Below, one piece after another: positions 21,641 through 31,857 of a stretch of DNA of 64,000 bases. The stretch is taken from contig NZ_LXFV01000021.1 in the NCBI RefSeq assembly GCF_002847345.1, forward strand, positions 1-64,000, written 5' to 3'. A program made the translations under genes and the position numbers. This stretch comes from Pectobacterium peruviense (GTDB lineage Bacteria > Pseudomonadota > Gammaproteobacteria > Enterobacterales > Enterobacteriaceae). The notes beneath the pieces are model-generated. The model worked only from the letters and a program-made list of their open reading frames with translations. It was not told the DNA's origin and did not search any database. The number at the start of each line of letters is the position of its first letter. Positions within the stretch are counted from its first letter, which is position 1.

Positions 21641-22337
21641 GAAATTGACCTACTTCTATCAGCACTTACCCATGCGTTTTGATTTTCACGTCAAACCGGG
21701 AGAGCGCATCGCCATCCTCGGCCCCAGCGGCGCGGGGAAAAGCACGCTGTTAAATCTGGTGGCTGGCTTCCTGATGGCAGACAGCGGCGAATTGAGGCTT
21801 AACGGCGAATCTCACCGCGAGACGCCCCCAGCCAAACGGCCGGTTTCGATTCTGTTTCAGGAAAATAACCTGTTTCCTCACCTGACGATTGGGCAGAACA
21901 TCGCGCTGGGGTTGCACCCTGGTCTGCGGCTCAATGCGGCACAGCGCGAAACGCTGCGGCAAATTGCCGACAGGGTCGGATTAACCGATCTTCTGGATCG
22001 TCTGCCCTCGCAGGTGTCCGGCGGACAGCGTCAGCGCGCGGCATTAGCACGCTGTCTGGTGCGTCACCAGCCCATTCTGCTGTTGGATGAACCGTTTTCG
22101 GCACTCGATCCCGCACTACGTCAGGAGATGCTCGATCTGGTTGAAAGCGTGTGTGAGGAACGCCAGTTTACGCTGCTGATGGTGTCCCACAATCTGGATG
22201 ATGCCATGCGGATCGCAAAACGTACGGTACTGATCGTAGACGGGAAAATTTATTATGATGGGCCGACTCAGGCGTTACAGGATGGCAGCGCCGATGCTGC
22301 CGCCATCCTGGGAATTTCACGCCCGTCTTCGAGTTGA
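21627..22337 (+). CDS. thiQ: Thiamine/TPP ABC transporter, ATP-binding protein
   Basis: The ATPase has Walker [11 protein letters not shown]-loop [11 protein letters not shown], signature [13 protein letters not shown] and Walker [14 protein letters not shown], followed by the H-loop MVSHN. Starting at [18 protein letters not shown] it is 236 residues, comparable with E. coli ThiQ. It powers uptake through ThiP. It is last in the thiBPQ operon, and the convergent glycosidase gene begins its 3' end five bases later. Confidence 0.96.
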   Translation: MIALEKLTYFYQHLPMRFDFHVKPGERIAILGPSGAGKSTLLNLVAGFLMADSGELRLNGESHRETPPAKRPVSILFQENNLFPHLTIGQNIALGLHPGLRLNAAQRETLRQIADRVGLTDLLDRLPSQVSGGQRQRAALARCLVRHQPILLLDEPFSALDPALRQEMLDLVESVCEERQFTLLMVSHNLDDAMRIAKRTVLIVDGKIYYDGPTQALQDGSADAAAILGISRPSSS

Positions 22338-22341
22338 GAAG

Positions 22342-23964
22342 TTAAGGCAGAGCCTGATAGCGCAGGTTACTGAACGTGACCTCGCCTTCGCCCGACGCAT
22401 ACAACGCTGGCCGCAAACTGAGGAAGTCGTACGCCACGTTGTGATGGTAGCCAGACACTTCCATCTGCACCGGATATTTCTTCCACGGTTCCTGATCAGA
22501 GGTTCGGGTGTAAAACGTCACGATATGACGATCATTTTTCATCCGAATTTGCACCTCATTGCCCGCAATGTGCGGCAGTTTCTTCTCCGCCCTTTCCAGC
22601 CCATAGCGGTGCATCACCGTACCATCCTGATTAAACGACAGCCCGACGTAAAGTTTCGCATTGTAGAACAACAGCAAACCAGCCTGTGCTCCGGGGGCGA
22701 AATTCGCCGTGACTTCAATTTGGTAAGCCTGATCGCCGGGGATCATCGTCAGCGGTGCGCTGTCTTTTGGCGATGTTCCTTTTGCTTTCAGGTGCAACTT
22801 GCCGTCGGTGAGCGTAACCCGCTTTAGCTCTTCCGCATTGGCACGGTAGAAATGCCAGCGGGCTGGAAATTTCTCGTCGGTAAAACTATCGGACCAGCCG
22901 ATACCATGAGGCACCGCCTCGCCACCTTCCGGTTTACGAATCGGTTTGCCAGTATCGAATCCAGCAGAGGTAAACCAACCGTCATCGCCCCAGACAATTG
23001 GCTCCAGCATCGCCTGCCGTCCCAGCGTCATAAAGCCGTTTTCATAACCGTGATACACCATGTACCAGTTTTTATCAGGCCCTTCGATCAGTGTCGCGTG
23101 ACCGCGCGACCACCACTTATCTGAACGATCCTGCGTGCGAATAATCGGATTATGCGGTGAGTTTTCCCACGGCCCGTTGATCGACTTCGATCGAGCAGCA
23201 ATCACCATGTGTCCCGTTGGTGGCCCAGCCGTGCCGCCTTCCGCCAGCACCATGTAGAAGTAATCGCCGTGGCGCAGCATCTTCGGCCCTTCCTGCGAGA
23301 AGCTTTCCACATCCCACTCTTCTGGGTACTGCCATCCCTGATAGACCACCTCCATTTCACCGACCGTCGACAGCCCGTCATCCGTTAACTGCACACGATT
23401 GCCGCCAGACATAAAGATGTAACGCTTACCGTCTTCTCCCACCACATGTCCGGGATCGCTGGCCGGATTTTTCAGGCCGGTATCTTTCGGCGGCGTCCAC
23501 GGGCCGCGAATATCATCGGCAGTAATTACATACAGCGTTTTCTTTTTCGTCCCTTTAGCATCGATAATCCGGTTCGTCGTGAAGTAGAGGTAATATTTAT
23601 CGTTGTACTTCACTAGATCTGGAGCCCAAATCGCGTCAACGGGCGTCGTTATCGCGGGGCCAAGCGGCTGCCAGTTCACCAAATCGCGCGAGTGCCAAAT
23701 TAACAGTCCGGGGATATCGTCAAATGACGAGAACGTCATGTAGTAATCCTCCCCATCTTTGATAATCGTAGGGTCGGGATGATCGCCCGCAATGATAGGG
23801 TTGAGGTAGCAGCCATTACCCAAATCCGCCTGACGCTGCTGTTCAATACCCCGCATCCACTCGTTGGCAGGGCCAGCCTGACAGGCCATCGCCTGGCTTA
23901 TCCCCATCGCCATCAGCAAAATACCGCTTAGCGCGCCTTTTCCCATCGTTCGGGAGATACTCAT
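22342..23964 (-). CDS. Secreted glycoside hydrolase family 43 protein (beta-xylosidase / arabinanase type)
   Basis: The 540-residue protein has a signal peptide (GALSGILLMAMGISQAMA). A cysteine follows, so a lipoprotein is possible though the lipobox is poor. The five-bladed propeller shows GH43 motifs: the catalytic base in GDHPDPTIIKDGEDYYMTFSS, WAPDLVKYNDKYYLYFTT, the proposed acid in SQEGPKMLRHGDYFYMV, and SRGHATLIEGPDKNWYMVYHG. A C-terminal concanavalin-like domain of about 190 residues is typical of the xylosidase-like subgroup. It should trim plant arabinan or xylan oligosaccharides in the periplasm or outside. It stands alone between thiQ and ilvBN. Substrate is unproven. Confidence 0.88.
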   Translation of the reverse strand: MSISRTMGKGALSGILLMAMGISQAMACQAGPANEWMRGIEQQRQADLGNGCYLNPIIAGDHPDPTIIKDGEDYYMTFSSFDDIPGLLIWHSRDLVNWQPLGPAITTPVDAIWAPDLVKYNDKYYLYFTTNRIIDAKGTKKKTLYVITADDIRGPWTPPKDTGLKNPASDPGHVVGEDGKRYIFMSGGNRVQLTDDGLSTVGEMEVVYQGWQYPEEWDVESFSQEGPKMLRHGDYFYMVLAEGGTAGPPTGHMVIAARSKSINGPWENSPHNPIIRTQDRSDKWWSRGHATLIEGPDKNWYMVYHGYENGFMTLGRQAMLEPIVWGDDGWFTSAGFDTGKPIRKPEGGEAVPHGIGWSDSFTDEKFPARWHFYRANAEELKRVTLTDGKLHLKAKGTSPKDSAPLTMIPGDQAYQIEVTANFAPGAQAGLLLFYNAKLYVGLSFNQDGTVMHRYGLERAEKKLPHIAGNEVQIRMKNDRHIVTFYTRTSDQEPWKKYPVQMEVSGYHHNVAYDFLSLRPALYASGEGEVTFSNLRYQALP

Positions 23965-24262
23965 TTATTGCTACCCCACTATCTCAATGATTATTTGATA
24001 TTTTATAACATTGAAACCGTGTTCCAGTTGTGAAAACAGTCACGATTCTCCGGCTTTTAGATGAAAACTTAAGCGGTAATCGCGCAGTGAAATATCAATA
24101 TATTGTGACCAATTCGACATATTCCGTTTTTATCCCTTGTAGGTATTGTGTCTTTTTGTACTGCTGTGCTTATATGGATTGGCGATTGATTACTCATTCG
24201 AACACAACGCTCAACCATAAAGCGCCCGAATGTAAATAACCCGAACATAAATTAGGATTCCC
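23965..24262. promoter_or_regulatory. Divergent promoter region of the GH43 gene and ilvBN
   Basis: This gap of about 300 bp is AT-rich, and both transcripts must start in it. I could not assign hexamers with confidence, and no gene is visible. Confidence 0.45.
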
Positions 24263-24370
24263 GTGACGCACTACTCTTCTTCCACTTCAGCACTACTAAA
24301 CACCGCGCATGTTGACGCGGTCGTCGTCGTGCGCGTGGTCGTCGTGGTCGTCGTCGGCAGCGCGCCGTAA
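24263..24370 (+). CDS. ivbL: ilvBN operon leader peptide
   Basis: A 35-codon ORF reads MTHYSSSTSALLNTAHVDA, then VVVVRVVVVVVV, then GSAP. The tail matches E. coli IvbL (VVVVRVVVVVGNAP) but has two more valines, and two CUA leucine codons come earlier. Ribosome stalling on valine and leucine codons governs the attenuator at 24394-24430. The start is GTG: an in-frame TAA lies just upstream, and AGGA precedes the GTG by five bases. Confidence 0.95.
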   Translation: MTHYSSSTSALLNTAHVDAVVVVRVVVVVVVGSAP

Positions 24371-24393
24371 CGGGTTCCGAATCGAAGATTCTC

Positions 24394-24430
24394 AAACCCC
24401 GCCGGCGCCAGCCGAGCGGGGTTTCTTGTT
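24394..24430 (+). terminator. ilvBN attenuator terminator
   Basis: AAACCCCGC (24394-24402) and GCGGGGTTT (24416-24424) pair around a GC-rich loop, followed by CTTGTTTCT. It lies about 25 bp after the leader stop and before ilvB. Confidence 0.9.
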
Positions 24431-24480
24431 TCTACCCTCCCCGCTCCGACACCGCACCGGCCCTGATGAAGGATGTAAGC

Positions 24481-26145
24481 ATGCGTTATACAGGCGCTCA
24501 GTTAATTGTTCGGCTGCTCGAACAGCAGGGTATCACCACCGTAGCGGGCATCCCCGGCGGCGCAGCACTGCCGTTATATGATGCTCTGAGCCAAAGTCAG
24601 ACTATCCGCCATGTTCTTGCCCGCCACGAGCAAGGTGCGGGGTTTATGGCACAAGGCATGGCGCGAGCCAGCGGACGCGCCGCGGTTTGTATGGCGTCCA
24701 GCGGACCAGGGGCGACCAACCTGATTACCGCCATCGCCGACGCCAAACTGGATTCAATCCCGCTGGTATGTATTACCGGTCAGGTGCCTTCTAGCATGAT
24801 CGGTACCGATGCATTTCAGGAAGTCGACACTTACGGCATCTCCATTCCCGTCACCAAACATAACTATCTGGTTCGTGATATCAACGAACTGCCGCGCGTG
24901 ATCCCAGAGGCCTTCCGTATCGCACAATCGGGTCGTCCCGGCCCCGTGTGGATCGATATTCCAAAAGATATTCAGAACGCGACCATTGAACTGAGCGAAC
25001 TGCTGGGCATTTTCCCTCTCGATACGCCACCCACTGTTGCCCAACAGGACATTGAACGGGCTGCGGCTATGATTAACGCAGCTCAGCGTCCGATTCTCTA
25101 TTTGGGTGGCGGAATTATTAGCGGTGTCGCACACGAACAGGCGGTTCAACTGGCAGAACGCGCTAACCTGCCAACCACCATGACGCTGATGGCCTTGGGT
25201 GCCATGCCAGTCGATCATCCCCTGTCGCTCGGTATGTTGGGGATGCACGCCGCACGATCAACCAATCTGATCTTAGAACAGGCGGATTTGTTAATTGTGC
25301 TGGGTGCGCGTTTTGACGATCGTGCCATTGGTAAAGCGGAACAGTTCTGCCCACAGGCCAGCATCATTCACATCGATATTGATCCGGCCGAGTTGGGCAA
25401 GATCCGCCAGCCGCACGTAGCGATCAATGCGGATGTCGCTGAGGCACTGGATCATCTGCTGCCACACATCACCCCACAGCAGCGTGACGTATGGCGTGCA
25501 ACCGTTAGCGGGCTGCAACAAGAATTCCCCTTCAGCATGCCGAATGCTGACGATCCGTTAAGCCATTATGGTCTGGTTCAGGCTACGGCGCAGGCGCTGA
25601 CGGATGATGCCATCATCACGACTGATGTTGGTCAACACCAGATGTGGGTCGCTCAGTCTTATCCATTGCGTCGTCCGCGCCAGTGGCTGACATCCGGCGG
25701 ATTTGGCACGATGGGCTTTGGCTTGCCTGCGGCGATTGGTGCAGCGCTGGCTGAACCCGATCGTACCGTGGTGTGTTTCTCGGGTGATGGCAGCCTGATG
25801 ATGAATATTCAGGAAATGGCGACCGCAGCGGAAGAAGGACTCAATGTAAAAATCGTCCTGATGAACAACCAGTCGCTTGGTCTGGTCCACCAGCAGCAGG
25901 ATATGTTTTTCCAGCAGCGCATCTTCGCCGCCGATTACCGCTACAACACCAATTTTCTCGCGATTGCCGCAGGTTTCGGCTTTGCAACCTGCGATCTGAA
26001 TGCAGCAACCGACCCGCAAGCCGCGTTGAAAGAAGCGCTTAACCAGCCGGGCCCGGCGTTAATCCACGTACGTATTGACGCCAATGAAAAAGTTTTCCCC
26101 ATCGTGCCACCGGGCGCAGCGAACATCGATATGATCGGAGATTAA
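24481..26145 (+). CDS. ilvB: Acetolactate synthase I catalytic subunit
   Basis: This is the second AHAS large subunit in the window. The TPP domain has [15 protein letters not shown] with catalytic E50, and the C-terminal TPP/Mg motif [29 protein letters not shown] is intact. Length is 554 residues from the ATG at 24481, which follows GAAGGATGTAAGC. An in-frame ATG at 24466 would add five residues and overlaps that ribosome binding site. Isozyme I works at low pyruvate and is valine-sensitive in E. coli. It is coupled to ilvN (overlapping TAATG). Confidence 0.97.
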   Translation: MRYTGAQLIVRLLEQQGITTVAGIPGGAALPLYDALSQSQTIRHVLARHEQGAGFMAQGMARASGRAAVCMASSGPGATNLITAIADAKLDSIPLVCITGQVPSSMIGTDAFQEVDTYGISIPVTKHNYLVRDINELPRVIPEAFRIAQSGRPGPVWIDIPKDIQNATIELSELLGIFPLDTPPTVAQQDIERAAAMINAAQRPILYLGGGIISGVAHEQAVQLAERANLPTTMTLMALGAMPVDHPLSLGMLGMHAARSTNLILEQADLLIVLGARFDDRAIGKAEQFCPQASIIHIDIDPAELGKIRQPHVAINADVAEALDHLLPHITPQQRDVWRATVSGLQQEFPFSMPNADDPLSHYGLVQATAQALTDDAIITTDVGQHQMWVAQSYPLRRPRQWLTSGGFGTMGFGLPAAIGAALAEPDRTVVCFSGDGSLMMNIQEMATAAEEGLNVKIVLMNNQSLGLVHQQQDMFFQQRIFAADYRYNTNFLAIAAGFGFATCDLNAATDPQAALKEALNQPGPALIHVRIDANEKVFPIVPPGAANIDMIGD

Positions 26146-26444
26146 TGACTATGCAAACTCAACCAACGTCAAATCAGGTCACGCTAGAACTCTCTGTACG
26201 CAACCATCCCGGCGTGATGTCACACGTTTGTGGTCTGTTTGCCCGCCGGGCATTTAACGTGGAAGGCATTCTCTGTATGCCACTGGCAAACGGTGAAGAA
26301 AGCCGAATCTGGCTACTCGTCAAAGATGACCAGCGACTACAGCAGATGATCAGTCAGGTGGAAAAACTGGAAGACGTCCTTCAGGTGCGTCGTCACGGGG
26401 AAGAAATGCGTATTTTCGAGCAGGTCGCCGAGTTTTACTGCTAG
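26145..26444 (+). CDS. ilvN: Acetolactate synthase I small regulatory subunit
   Basis: The 99-residue ACT-domain protein reads [34 protein letters not shown], as in E. coli IlvN. It binds valine and activates IlvB. Its ATG shares a base with the ilvB stop; a second ATG two codons later is possible. A GGCCGGG/CCCGGCC hairpin without a T run follows at 26453-26472, between it and the convergent DedA gene. Confidence 0.97.
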   Translation: MTMQTQPTSNQVTLELSVRNHPGVMSHVCGLFARRAFNVEGILCMPLANGEESRIWLLVKDDQRLQQMISQVEKLEDVLQVRRHGEEMRIFEQVAEFYC

Positions 26445-26452
26445 ATGGCGTG

Positions 26453-26472
26453 GCCGGGGTCTTGCCCGGCCT
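26453..26472 (+). terminator. GC-rich hairpin between ilvN and the DedA gene
   Basis: GGCCGGG and CCCGGCC form a seven-pair stem with a six-base loop. The lack of a T run on either strand makes intrinsic termination uncertain, but the site between convergent genes supports a 3'-end role. Confidence 0.5.
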
Positions 26473-26480
26473 GCCCACTC

Positions 26481-27251
26481 TCACCCGTTTAACACCTGCC
26501 ATAACAGATGACGGTAAACCGGCATCAGCGGGTGCTGAATCAGCACGATCAACGATGCAACCGCCGCCACAGATACCACGGGAGCCACCCAACGCAGACG
26601 TCTAAGCGGTAGCTTTTTGCTAAACCAATCTTGCTGTTTACGCTGATCGCTGCGCCACCAACGCCAGTTTAACCAGCCTGCGACCCACACCACGATGGCG
26701 GTTGCCAACAATAACCACTTAAAGCCCGCGCTGTTCGTCCCAGCAGGAATATCAATCGCCACCCCAGCCAGAATACCGGGTAAGAAATAGGCCGGTGGCC
26801 ACAGCAGGCAGCCGATGATATTCGGCACCGCGAATTTATACGGCGGCAACCCCAGCATTCCCGCCACCATCGGGATTAATGGCCGCGTTGGACCAACAAA
26901 ACGCCCGATCAATATTGTCGGCATCGGGTGTTGATACAGGGCATATTCGGTTTTGTTCAGTAACGCCTGATACTTTTTCAGGAAAGACCAATTATGCAGC
27001 GGCGCTTTGAAACGCATGCCAATAAAATAAGAAATCCAGTCCCCTAGAAGGCAACCGATAATTCCAGCCGCCCACGCTGGATACAGCCCCATTTGTCCGC
27101 TGCCGATCAGCGCCCCCAGCGTTGCCATCATCACAGTGCCCGGCAGCAGCAGCCCCACCAGAGCCAGAGATTCCAGAAAGGCAACCAGCATGACGGCGAT
27201 CAGTGAATACGCGAGTGATTGAGTAACCAGATGATCCAGCCACGCTTCCAT
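26481..27251 (-). CDS. yabI: DedA-family inner membrane protein (YabI)
   Basis: The 256-residue protein has the DedA pattern: an early hydrophobic pair with ESLALVGLLLPGTVMM, the amphipathic GDWISYFIGMRF segment, and the signature GRFVGPTRPLIPMVAGMLGLPPYKF. DedA proteins act in lipid flipping and membrane homeostasis. Its place between thiBPQ and polB matches E. coli yabI. I start at MEAWLDHLV; the ORF is open 59 codons further upstream, but that part lacks family features. Confidence 0.9.
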   Translation of the reverse strand: MEAWLDHLVTQSLAYSLIAVMLVAFLESLALVGLLLPGTVMMATLGALIGSGQMGLYPAWAAGIIGCLLGDWISYFIGMRFKAPLHNWSFLKKYQALLNKTEYALYQHPMPTILIGRFVGPTRPLIPMVAGMLGLPPYKFAVPNIIGCLLWPPAYFLPGILAGVAIDIPAGTNSAGFKWLLLATAIVVWVAGWLNWRWWRSDQRKQQDWFSKKLPLRRLRWVAPVVSVAAVASLIVLIQHPLMPVYRHLLWQVLNG

Positions 27252-27611
27252 AAAACCTACCCGTACTTTATAAAAACAAGGATTGTCTGGATCATAGCAG
27301 AAGCCGTCAACTCCTGATTTTTCCGCTTCATCCGATGTGGTTAATGTAAAAGCCCAGCAATATCCTGCTGAAAATATGTAGCGCGATTTATCTATCCAGG
27401 GTTGAAACACGCTCTGTGTTTCAGACAAAAGACCCCATGCGTTTTGATAAATATCAACTATTCGTCTTATAAAGAGGCATGTAATATCATTTTCTAATTC
27501 AAGCCGTTAGCCCTACTTCAGTAATGTATTTTTCTGGTCAATTCTTTTGCACCGACGGGCATCTACACTTATGATAGCGGTCATTTTTTGCCACTGTACC
27601 GCACTGCCACT
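27252..27611. promoter_or_regulatory. Divergent upstream region of DedA and diguanylate cyclase genes (360 bp)
   Basis: Both flanking genes start here in opposite directions. The left half (27252-27428) is an open in-frame extension of the DedA gene with no recognisable sequence. The right half is AT-rich and should hold the promoters. I found no separate gene. Confidence 0.4.
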
Positions 27612-29192
27612 ATGTTTTTTAAACTACTCAAACATTTCGGATTACGACGCCTTATCCTATTACTGGCAGTGGCAAGCGCATTGGTGACGCTGGCAAACAG
27701 CTTTTATGCCAGCTATCGCGTCCAACGAGAGCTTCTGATTGATAACACGCTTGAGGCCAATCGCGTTTACGCCACCAAGCTCACAGCAATGACCCATTCT
27801 TTCTTTAAAGAATCACAGCAGCAGTTAGCCTACAGTGCAAATATTGTCGCCCCCCTGATGGATGATAAGGTCAGTCTGTTTAAAGAAGCTGACCGCCTGC
27901 GGCTGCAGACCAGCAATTTCAACTCTGTCGTCATTGCCGATGAAAAAGGTATCATCAGAGCCACATCACCCGATACCTTTCAGTTAATCGGGAAAAGCCT
28001 GACAACAGACGGTGCACTCGAAGCCTTGAAAGAAAAGCGGCCTCTCATTAGCCAACCCTATATGTCTGCCGCCAATAACTTCATCGTGCTGATATCTACA
28101 CCAATTTTCACTCGGGATGGGCGATACAAAGGCTTTGTTGGCGGATCGATTTATCTTAAGCAGCCTAGCGTTCTCAATACGCTATTAGATAAACACTATT
28201 ACCGCGACGGCTCTTATATCTACGTCACTGATAAAAACAAAAAAATGCTGTATCACCGCGATATAGAGCGCATTGGCAAAACAGAAACCAATAACCTGAA
28301 GATCGACGCGCTACACGAAGATAATGGCAGCCAGCATATGGTGAACTATCTGGGTGAAAAAATGCTCGCGGGCTATGCCGTTGAATCCACCTCACAGTGG
28401 GAGATTGTGGCTCTACGCCCGACAGAAATTACGCTGAAACCACTGGATGGCCTGATGCTGAACGTTCTGCGCCACACGCTCCCGCTAGCGCTTTTAACCA
28501 TATTCTGCGTCTGGCTACTTGCCCGGCTCATCGCGCAGCCGCTTTGGCTATTGGCACGCAGCGCCAATAAGATGGATGCGACGGACGTTTCCGACGATAT
28601 TAGAAATATCCATTCCTGGTATTTTGAAGCCTCACAGCTCAAACAGGCGATGTTACTGGGTATCGATTTACTCCAGCGTAAGATCGGTAAATTACGCTCT
28701 GAGGCACACTCAGACCCGATGACCGAACTGCTCAATCGTCGTGGATTGGATAGCGCTCTCCGCTATTGGCAAATGGGGCAGAAAAGCTTTGCCGTCATCG
28801 CACTGGATATCGACCGCTTCAAACGCATCAATGATACCCACGGGCACGACGTGGGGGACAACGTCATTCGTTATTTGTCGCAGTTGATTCGTACCAACTC
28901 GCGCGATTCCGATATTCTGTGCCGCAGCGGCGGCGAGGAGTTCCTGATACTGCTGCCAGAAACCACGCTGGATATGGCACTCGACATTGCCGAACGGCTG
29001 CGGCAACGCACACAGGAATCAACCATTCCTGTTGTGGGAAGTGTTACGATCTCATTGGGTGTAGCGCTGTGGCAACCGGCCGTCAGCGATGTATCAATCG
29101 AACATACTTTCAAGCTGGCAGATAAAGCCCTGTATCAAGCCAAGCAGGAAGGCCGTAACCGCGTGGTTTCTGCCGTACACGACGAATATTAA
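27612..29192 (+). CDS. Membrane diguanylate cyclase with periplasmic Cache sensor
   Basis: Starting at MFFKLLKHFGLRR the protein is 526 residues. One membrane span (LILLLAVASALVTLANSF) leads into a periplasmic domain of about 260 residues with Cache features (VVIADEKGIIRATSPD, FVGGSIYL, GSYIYVTDKNKKMLYH). A second span (TLPLALLTIFCVWLLARL) and linker follow. The C-terminal GGDEF domain has catalytic motif SGGEEF and, five residues before it, RDSD, an intact inhibitory I-site. It should make c-di-GMP from two GTP and be feedback-inhibited. The signal is unknown. An alternative start at 27588 adds eight residues. Confidence 0.9.
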   Translation: MFFKLLKHFGLRRLILLLAVASALVTLANSFYASYRVQRELLIDNTLEANRVYATKLTAMTHSFFKESQQQLAYSANIVAPLMDDKVSLFKEADRLRLQTSNFNSVVIADEKGIIRATSPDTFQLIGKSLTTDGALEALKEKRPLISQPYMSAANNFIVLISTPIFTRDGRYKGFVGGSIYLKQPSVLNTLLDKHYYRDGSYIYVTDKNKKMLYHRDIERIGKTETNNLKIDALHEDNGSQHMVNYLGEKMLAGYAVESTSQWEIVALRPTEITLKPLDGLMLNVLRHTLPLALLTIFCVWLLARLIAQPLWLLARSANKMDATDVSDDIRNIHSWYFEASQLKQAMLLGIDLLQRKIGKLRSEAHSDPMTELLNRRGLDSALRYWQMGQKSFAVIALDIDRFKRINDTHGHDVGDNVIRYLSQLIRTNSRDSDILCRSGGEEFLILLPETTLDMALDIAERLRQRTQESTIPVVGSVTISLGVALWQPAVSDVSIEHTFKLADKALYQAKQEGRNRVVSAVHDEY

Positions 29193-29212
29193 CCCCAATT
29201 TCCCTCTGTCTT

Positions 29213-29248
29213 TTATACAGGTGATGTCTCTGGACATTACCTGTATAA
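29213..29248 (+). terminator. Long near-perfect hairpin after the diguanylate cyclase gene
   Basis: TTATACAGGTGATGTC and GACATTACCTGTATAA pair over 16 positions with one G-T and a four-base loop. There is no T run after it. It is either a 3'-end structure of the cyclase mRNA or a symmetrical protein-binding site before polB. Confidence 0.55.
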
Positions 29249-29306
29249 ATAACCATACTTAGTATTACTCTCCTCCCTTATCTCGCTTGCTATAAAAGGC
29301 CGCTTA

Positions 29307-31673
29307 GTGACTCAGGTTCGTCAGGGGTTTCTACTGACCCGCCACTGGAACGATACGCCAGCAGGCACGCAGGTTGAATTTTGGCTGGCTACCGATGAGG
29401 GCCCGCTGCTCGCACGGCTGCCGATACAAGAGGCCATTGCCTTTATTCCTGCACAGCAGGAAGCCCGCGCAAGAACACTCTTACAGCAGGAAAAACGCTG
29501 GCAGTTAAAGCCGCTCGCCATGCAGGATTTCCATCATCAACCGCTGTTGGGACTGTATTGCCCACAATACCGGCAGCTGATGCGGTTGGAAAAGTTGCTA
29601 CGTGAAGGCGGTGTTCAGATCTACGAAGCGGATATTCGCCCACCGGAACGCTTTCTGATGGAACGCTTTATCACCGCACCCGTGTGGCTGAGTGGCACAC
29701 CTACGTCAGGTAATCTGCTGACGCAGGCTCGCATGAAACCCAATCCCGACTATCGCCCGACGCTCAGGCTGGTGTCGCTGGATATCGAAACCACCCGCCA
29801 CGGCGAGCTTTACTGCATTGGGCTGGAAGGCTGCGGACAGCGCCAGGTTTACATGCTCGGCCCGCCGAACGGTACGCCTGCCGAAAACGATGATTTCACG
29901 CTTGAATACGTCGCCAGCCGTCCGCTACTGCTGGAAAAACTGAACACCTGGATGCAACAGCACGATCCCGATGCCATCATCGGCTGGAATCTGGTGCAGT
30001 TTGACCTGCGCGTTTTGCAGAAACATGCCGAGCGCTACAACATTCCGCTCCAGTTGGGGCGTAATGGACACGCACTGGAGTGGCGGGAACACGGCTTTAA
30101 GCAGGGACATTTCTTTGCTAGCGCAACCGGCCGTCTGATTATTGACGGCATTGAAGCGCTCAAATCTGCAACGTGGAATTTTGCCTCATTCAGTCTGGAG
30201 TTTGTCGCGCAGTCGCTGCTGGGAGAAGGCAAAGCCATCGATACACCCTATCAGCGGATGGATGAAATTGACCGCCGCTTTGCCGAAGATAAGCCCGCAC
30301 TCGCTCGCTATAATCTGCAAGATTGCGAATTAGTCACGCGTATTTTCGACAAGACCGAGCTGTTGCCTTTCTTACTGGAACGTTCTAGCGTCACTGGGCT
30401 GGCGGCAGACCGCAGCGGCGGCTCCGTCGCGGCATTTTCCCACCTTTATTTACCACGCATGCACCGCATGGGTTATGTCGCCCCTAATCTGGGCGAAGTC
30501 GCACTTGAAGCCAGCCCTGGCGGGTTTGTGATGGATTCGCGTCCCGGCCTATATGATTCGGTCTTAGTACTGGATTACAAGAGCCTCTACCCCTCGATTA
30601 TACGCACCTTTCTGATCGACCCAGTCGGACTGGCGGTAGGAACACAGAACCCAGACGCTCAGCATGCCGTCTCCGGTTTTCGCGGGGCATGGTTCTCCCG
30701 CGAACAGCACTGTTTACCTGCGATTGTCGAGCAAATCTGGCAAGGGCGTGAAGCAGCGAAGCGCACCAACAATAAGCCGCTATCACAGGCGTTGAAGATC
30801 ATCATGAATGCCTTTTACGGTGTTCTGGGTGCCACAGGCTGCCGCTTCTTCGATCCGCGCCTCGCCTCCTCTATCACCCTACGCGGCCATGAGATCATGC
30901 GTAAAACGCGTGAGCTGATCGAAGAACAAGGCTATCAGGTGATTTATGGCGATACCGACTCCACGTTCGTCTGGCTTAAGCACGCACATAGCGAAGAGGA
31001 AGCCGCAAAGATTGGAAAATCACTGGTGCAACACGTTAATCAGTGGTGGACACAGCATTTGCAAGATACTCAGCAGTTAACCAGTGCGCTGGAGCTGGAG
31101 TTTGAAACGCATTTTCGCCGCTTCCTGATGCCAACCATTCGCGGCGCGGAACAAGGCAGTAAAAAACGCTATGCTGGCTTGATTGACACGCCACAAGGCG
31201 AAAAGATGGTGTTCAAAGGACTGGAAACCGTGCGTACCGACTGGACGCCGCTGGCACAGCAATTTCAACAACAACTCTATCTGCTGATTTTTCAAAAGCA
31301 GCCTTATCAAGACTGGCTGCGGGATTATGTCGACCATACTCTTAACGGTGATTTTGACGATCTGCTGATCTACCGTAAACGGCTGCGTCGCAAGCTTGAT
31401 GATTATCAGCGCAACGTGCCGCCACACGCCAGAGCCGCGAAAATCGCCGATGACTATAACCGCCAGCAAGGGCGGCCGCTGCAATACCAAAACGGTGGCT
31501 GGATCAGCTATGTGATGACCGTCAATGGCCCTGAGCCGCTGGAAACCCAGCATTCACATCTGGATTACCAGCATTATGTAGAACGTCAGCTCCAGCCCGT
31601 CGCGGACGCCATTCTTCCTTTCCTTCATGACGATTTTGCTACACTGGTGACAGGTCAGATGGGATTATTTTAA
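29307..31673 (+). CDS. polB: DNA polymerase II
   Basis: This is a family B polymerase of 788 residues (E. coli 783). The exonuclease domain shows [13 protein letters not shown] (Exo I) and [14 protein letters not shown] (Exo II). The palm carries [15 protein letters not shown] (motif A), [12 protein letters not shown] (motif B) and [10 protein letters not shown] (motif C), with all catalytic aspartates. It performs SOS-induced translesion and restart synthesis. The start is GTG. I did not identify a clear LexA box in the 110 bp upstream. Confidence 0.97.
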   Translation: MTQVRQGFLLTRHWNDTPAGTQVEFWLATDEGPLLARLPIQEAIAFIPAQQEARARTLLQQEKRWQLKPLAMQDFHHQPLLGLYCPQYRQLMRLEKLLREGGVQIYEADIRPPERFLMERFITAPVWLSGTPTSGNLLTQARMKPNPDYRPTLRLVSLDIETTRHGELYCIGLEGCGQRQVYMLGPPNGTPAENDDFTLEYVASRPLLLEKLNTWMQQHDPDAIIGWNLVQFDLRVLQKHAERYNIPLQLGRNGHALEWREHGFKQGHFFASATGRLIIDGIEALKSATWNFASFSLEFVAQSLLGEGKAIDTPYQRMDEIDRRFAEDKPALARYNLQDCELVTRIFDKTELLPFLLERSSVTGLAADRSGGSVAAFSHLYLPRMHRMGYVAPNLGEVALEASPGGFVMDSRPGLYDSVLVLDYKSLYPSIIRTFLIDPVGLAVGTQNPDAQHAVSGFRGAWFSREQHCLPAIVEQIWQGREAAKRTNNKPLSQALKIIMNAFYGVLGATGCRFFDPRLASSITLRGHEIMRKTRELIEEQGYQVIYGDTDSTFVWLKHAHSEEEAAKIGKSLVQHVNQWWTQHLQDTQQLTSALELEFETHFRRFLMPTIRGAEQGSKKRYAGLIDTPQGEKMVFKGLETVRTDWTPLAQQFQQQLYLLIFQKQPYQDWLRDYVDHTLNGDFDDLLIYRKRLRRKLDDYQRNVPPHARAAKIADDYNRQQGRPLQYQNGGWISYVMTVNGPEPLETQHSHLDYQHYVERQLQPVADAILPFLHDDFATLVTGQMGLF

Positions 31674-31857
31674 ATGCCTGGATGGGATGATCTTAAATGA
31701 AAGCGGTTAATTCACAGTACAGCAAGTTTGAGAGGTGACGAACGCGCCATCATCCATTACCATAACGCCCTTTCTGAATTTGCATCAGCAGCATTATTGG
31801 CACCCGATAATGTAATCAGACATTCCCCCGACACAAACGACATCGAGCTAAGAATTT

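Noticed and set aside
24319-24351. GTC-rich trinucleotide tract looking like a microsatellite
   Set aside because: It is the valine codon run of the ilvBN leader peptide.
27252-27428. Separate small gene or longer N-terminus of the DedA protein
   Set aside because: No ribosome binding site at the distal ATG and no DedA-family likeness in the 59-residue extension.
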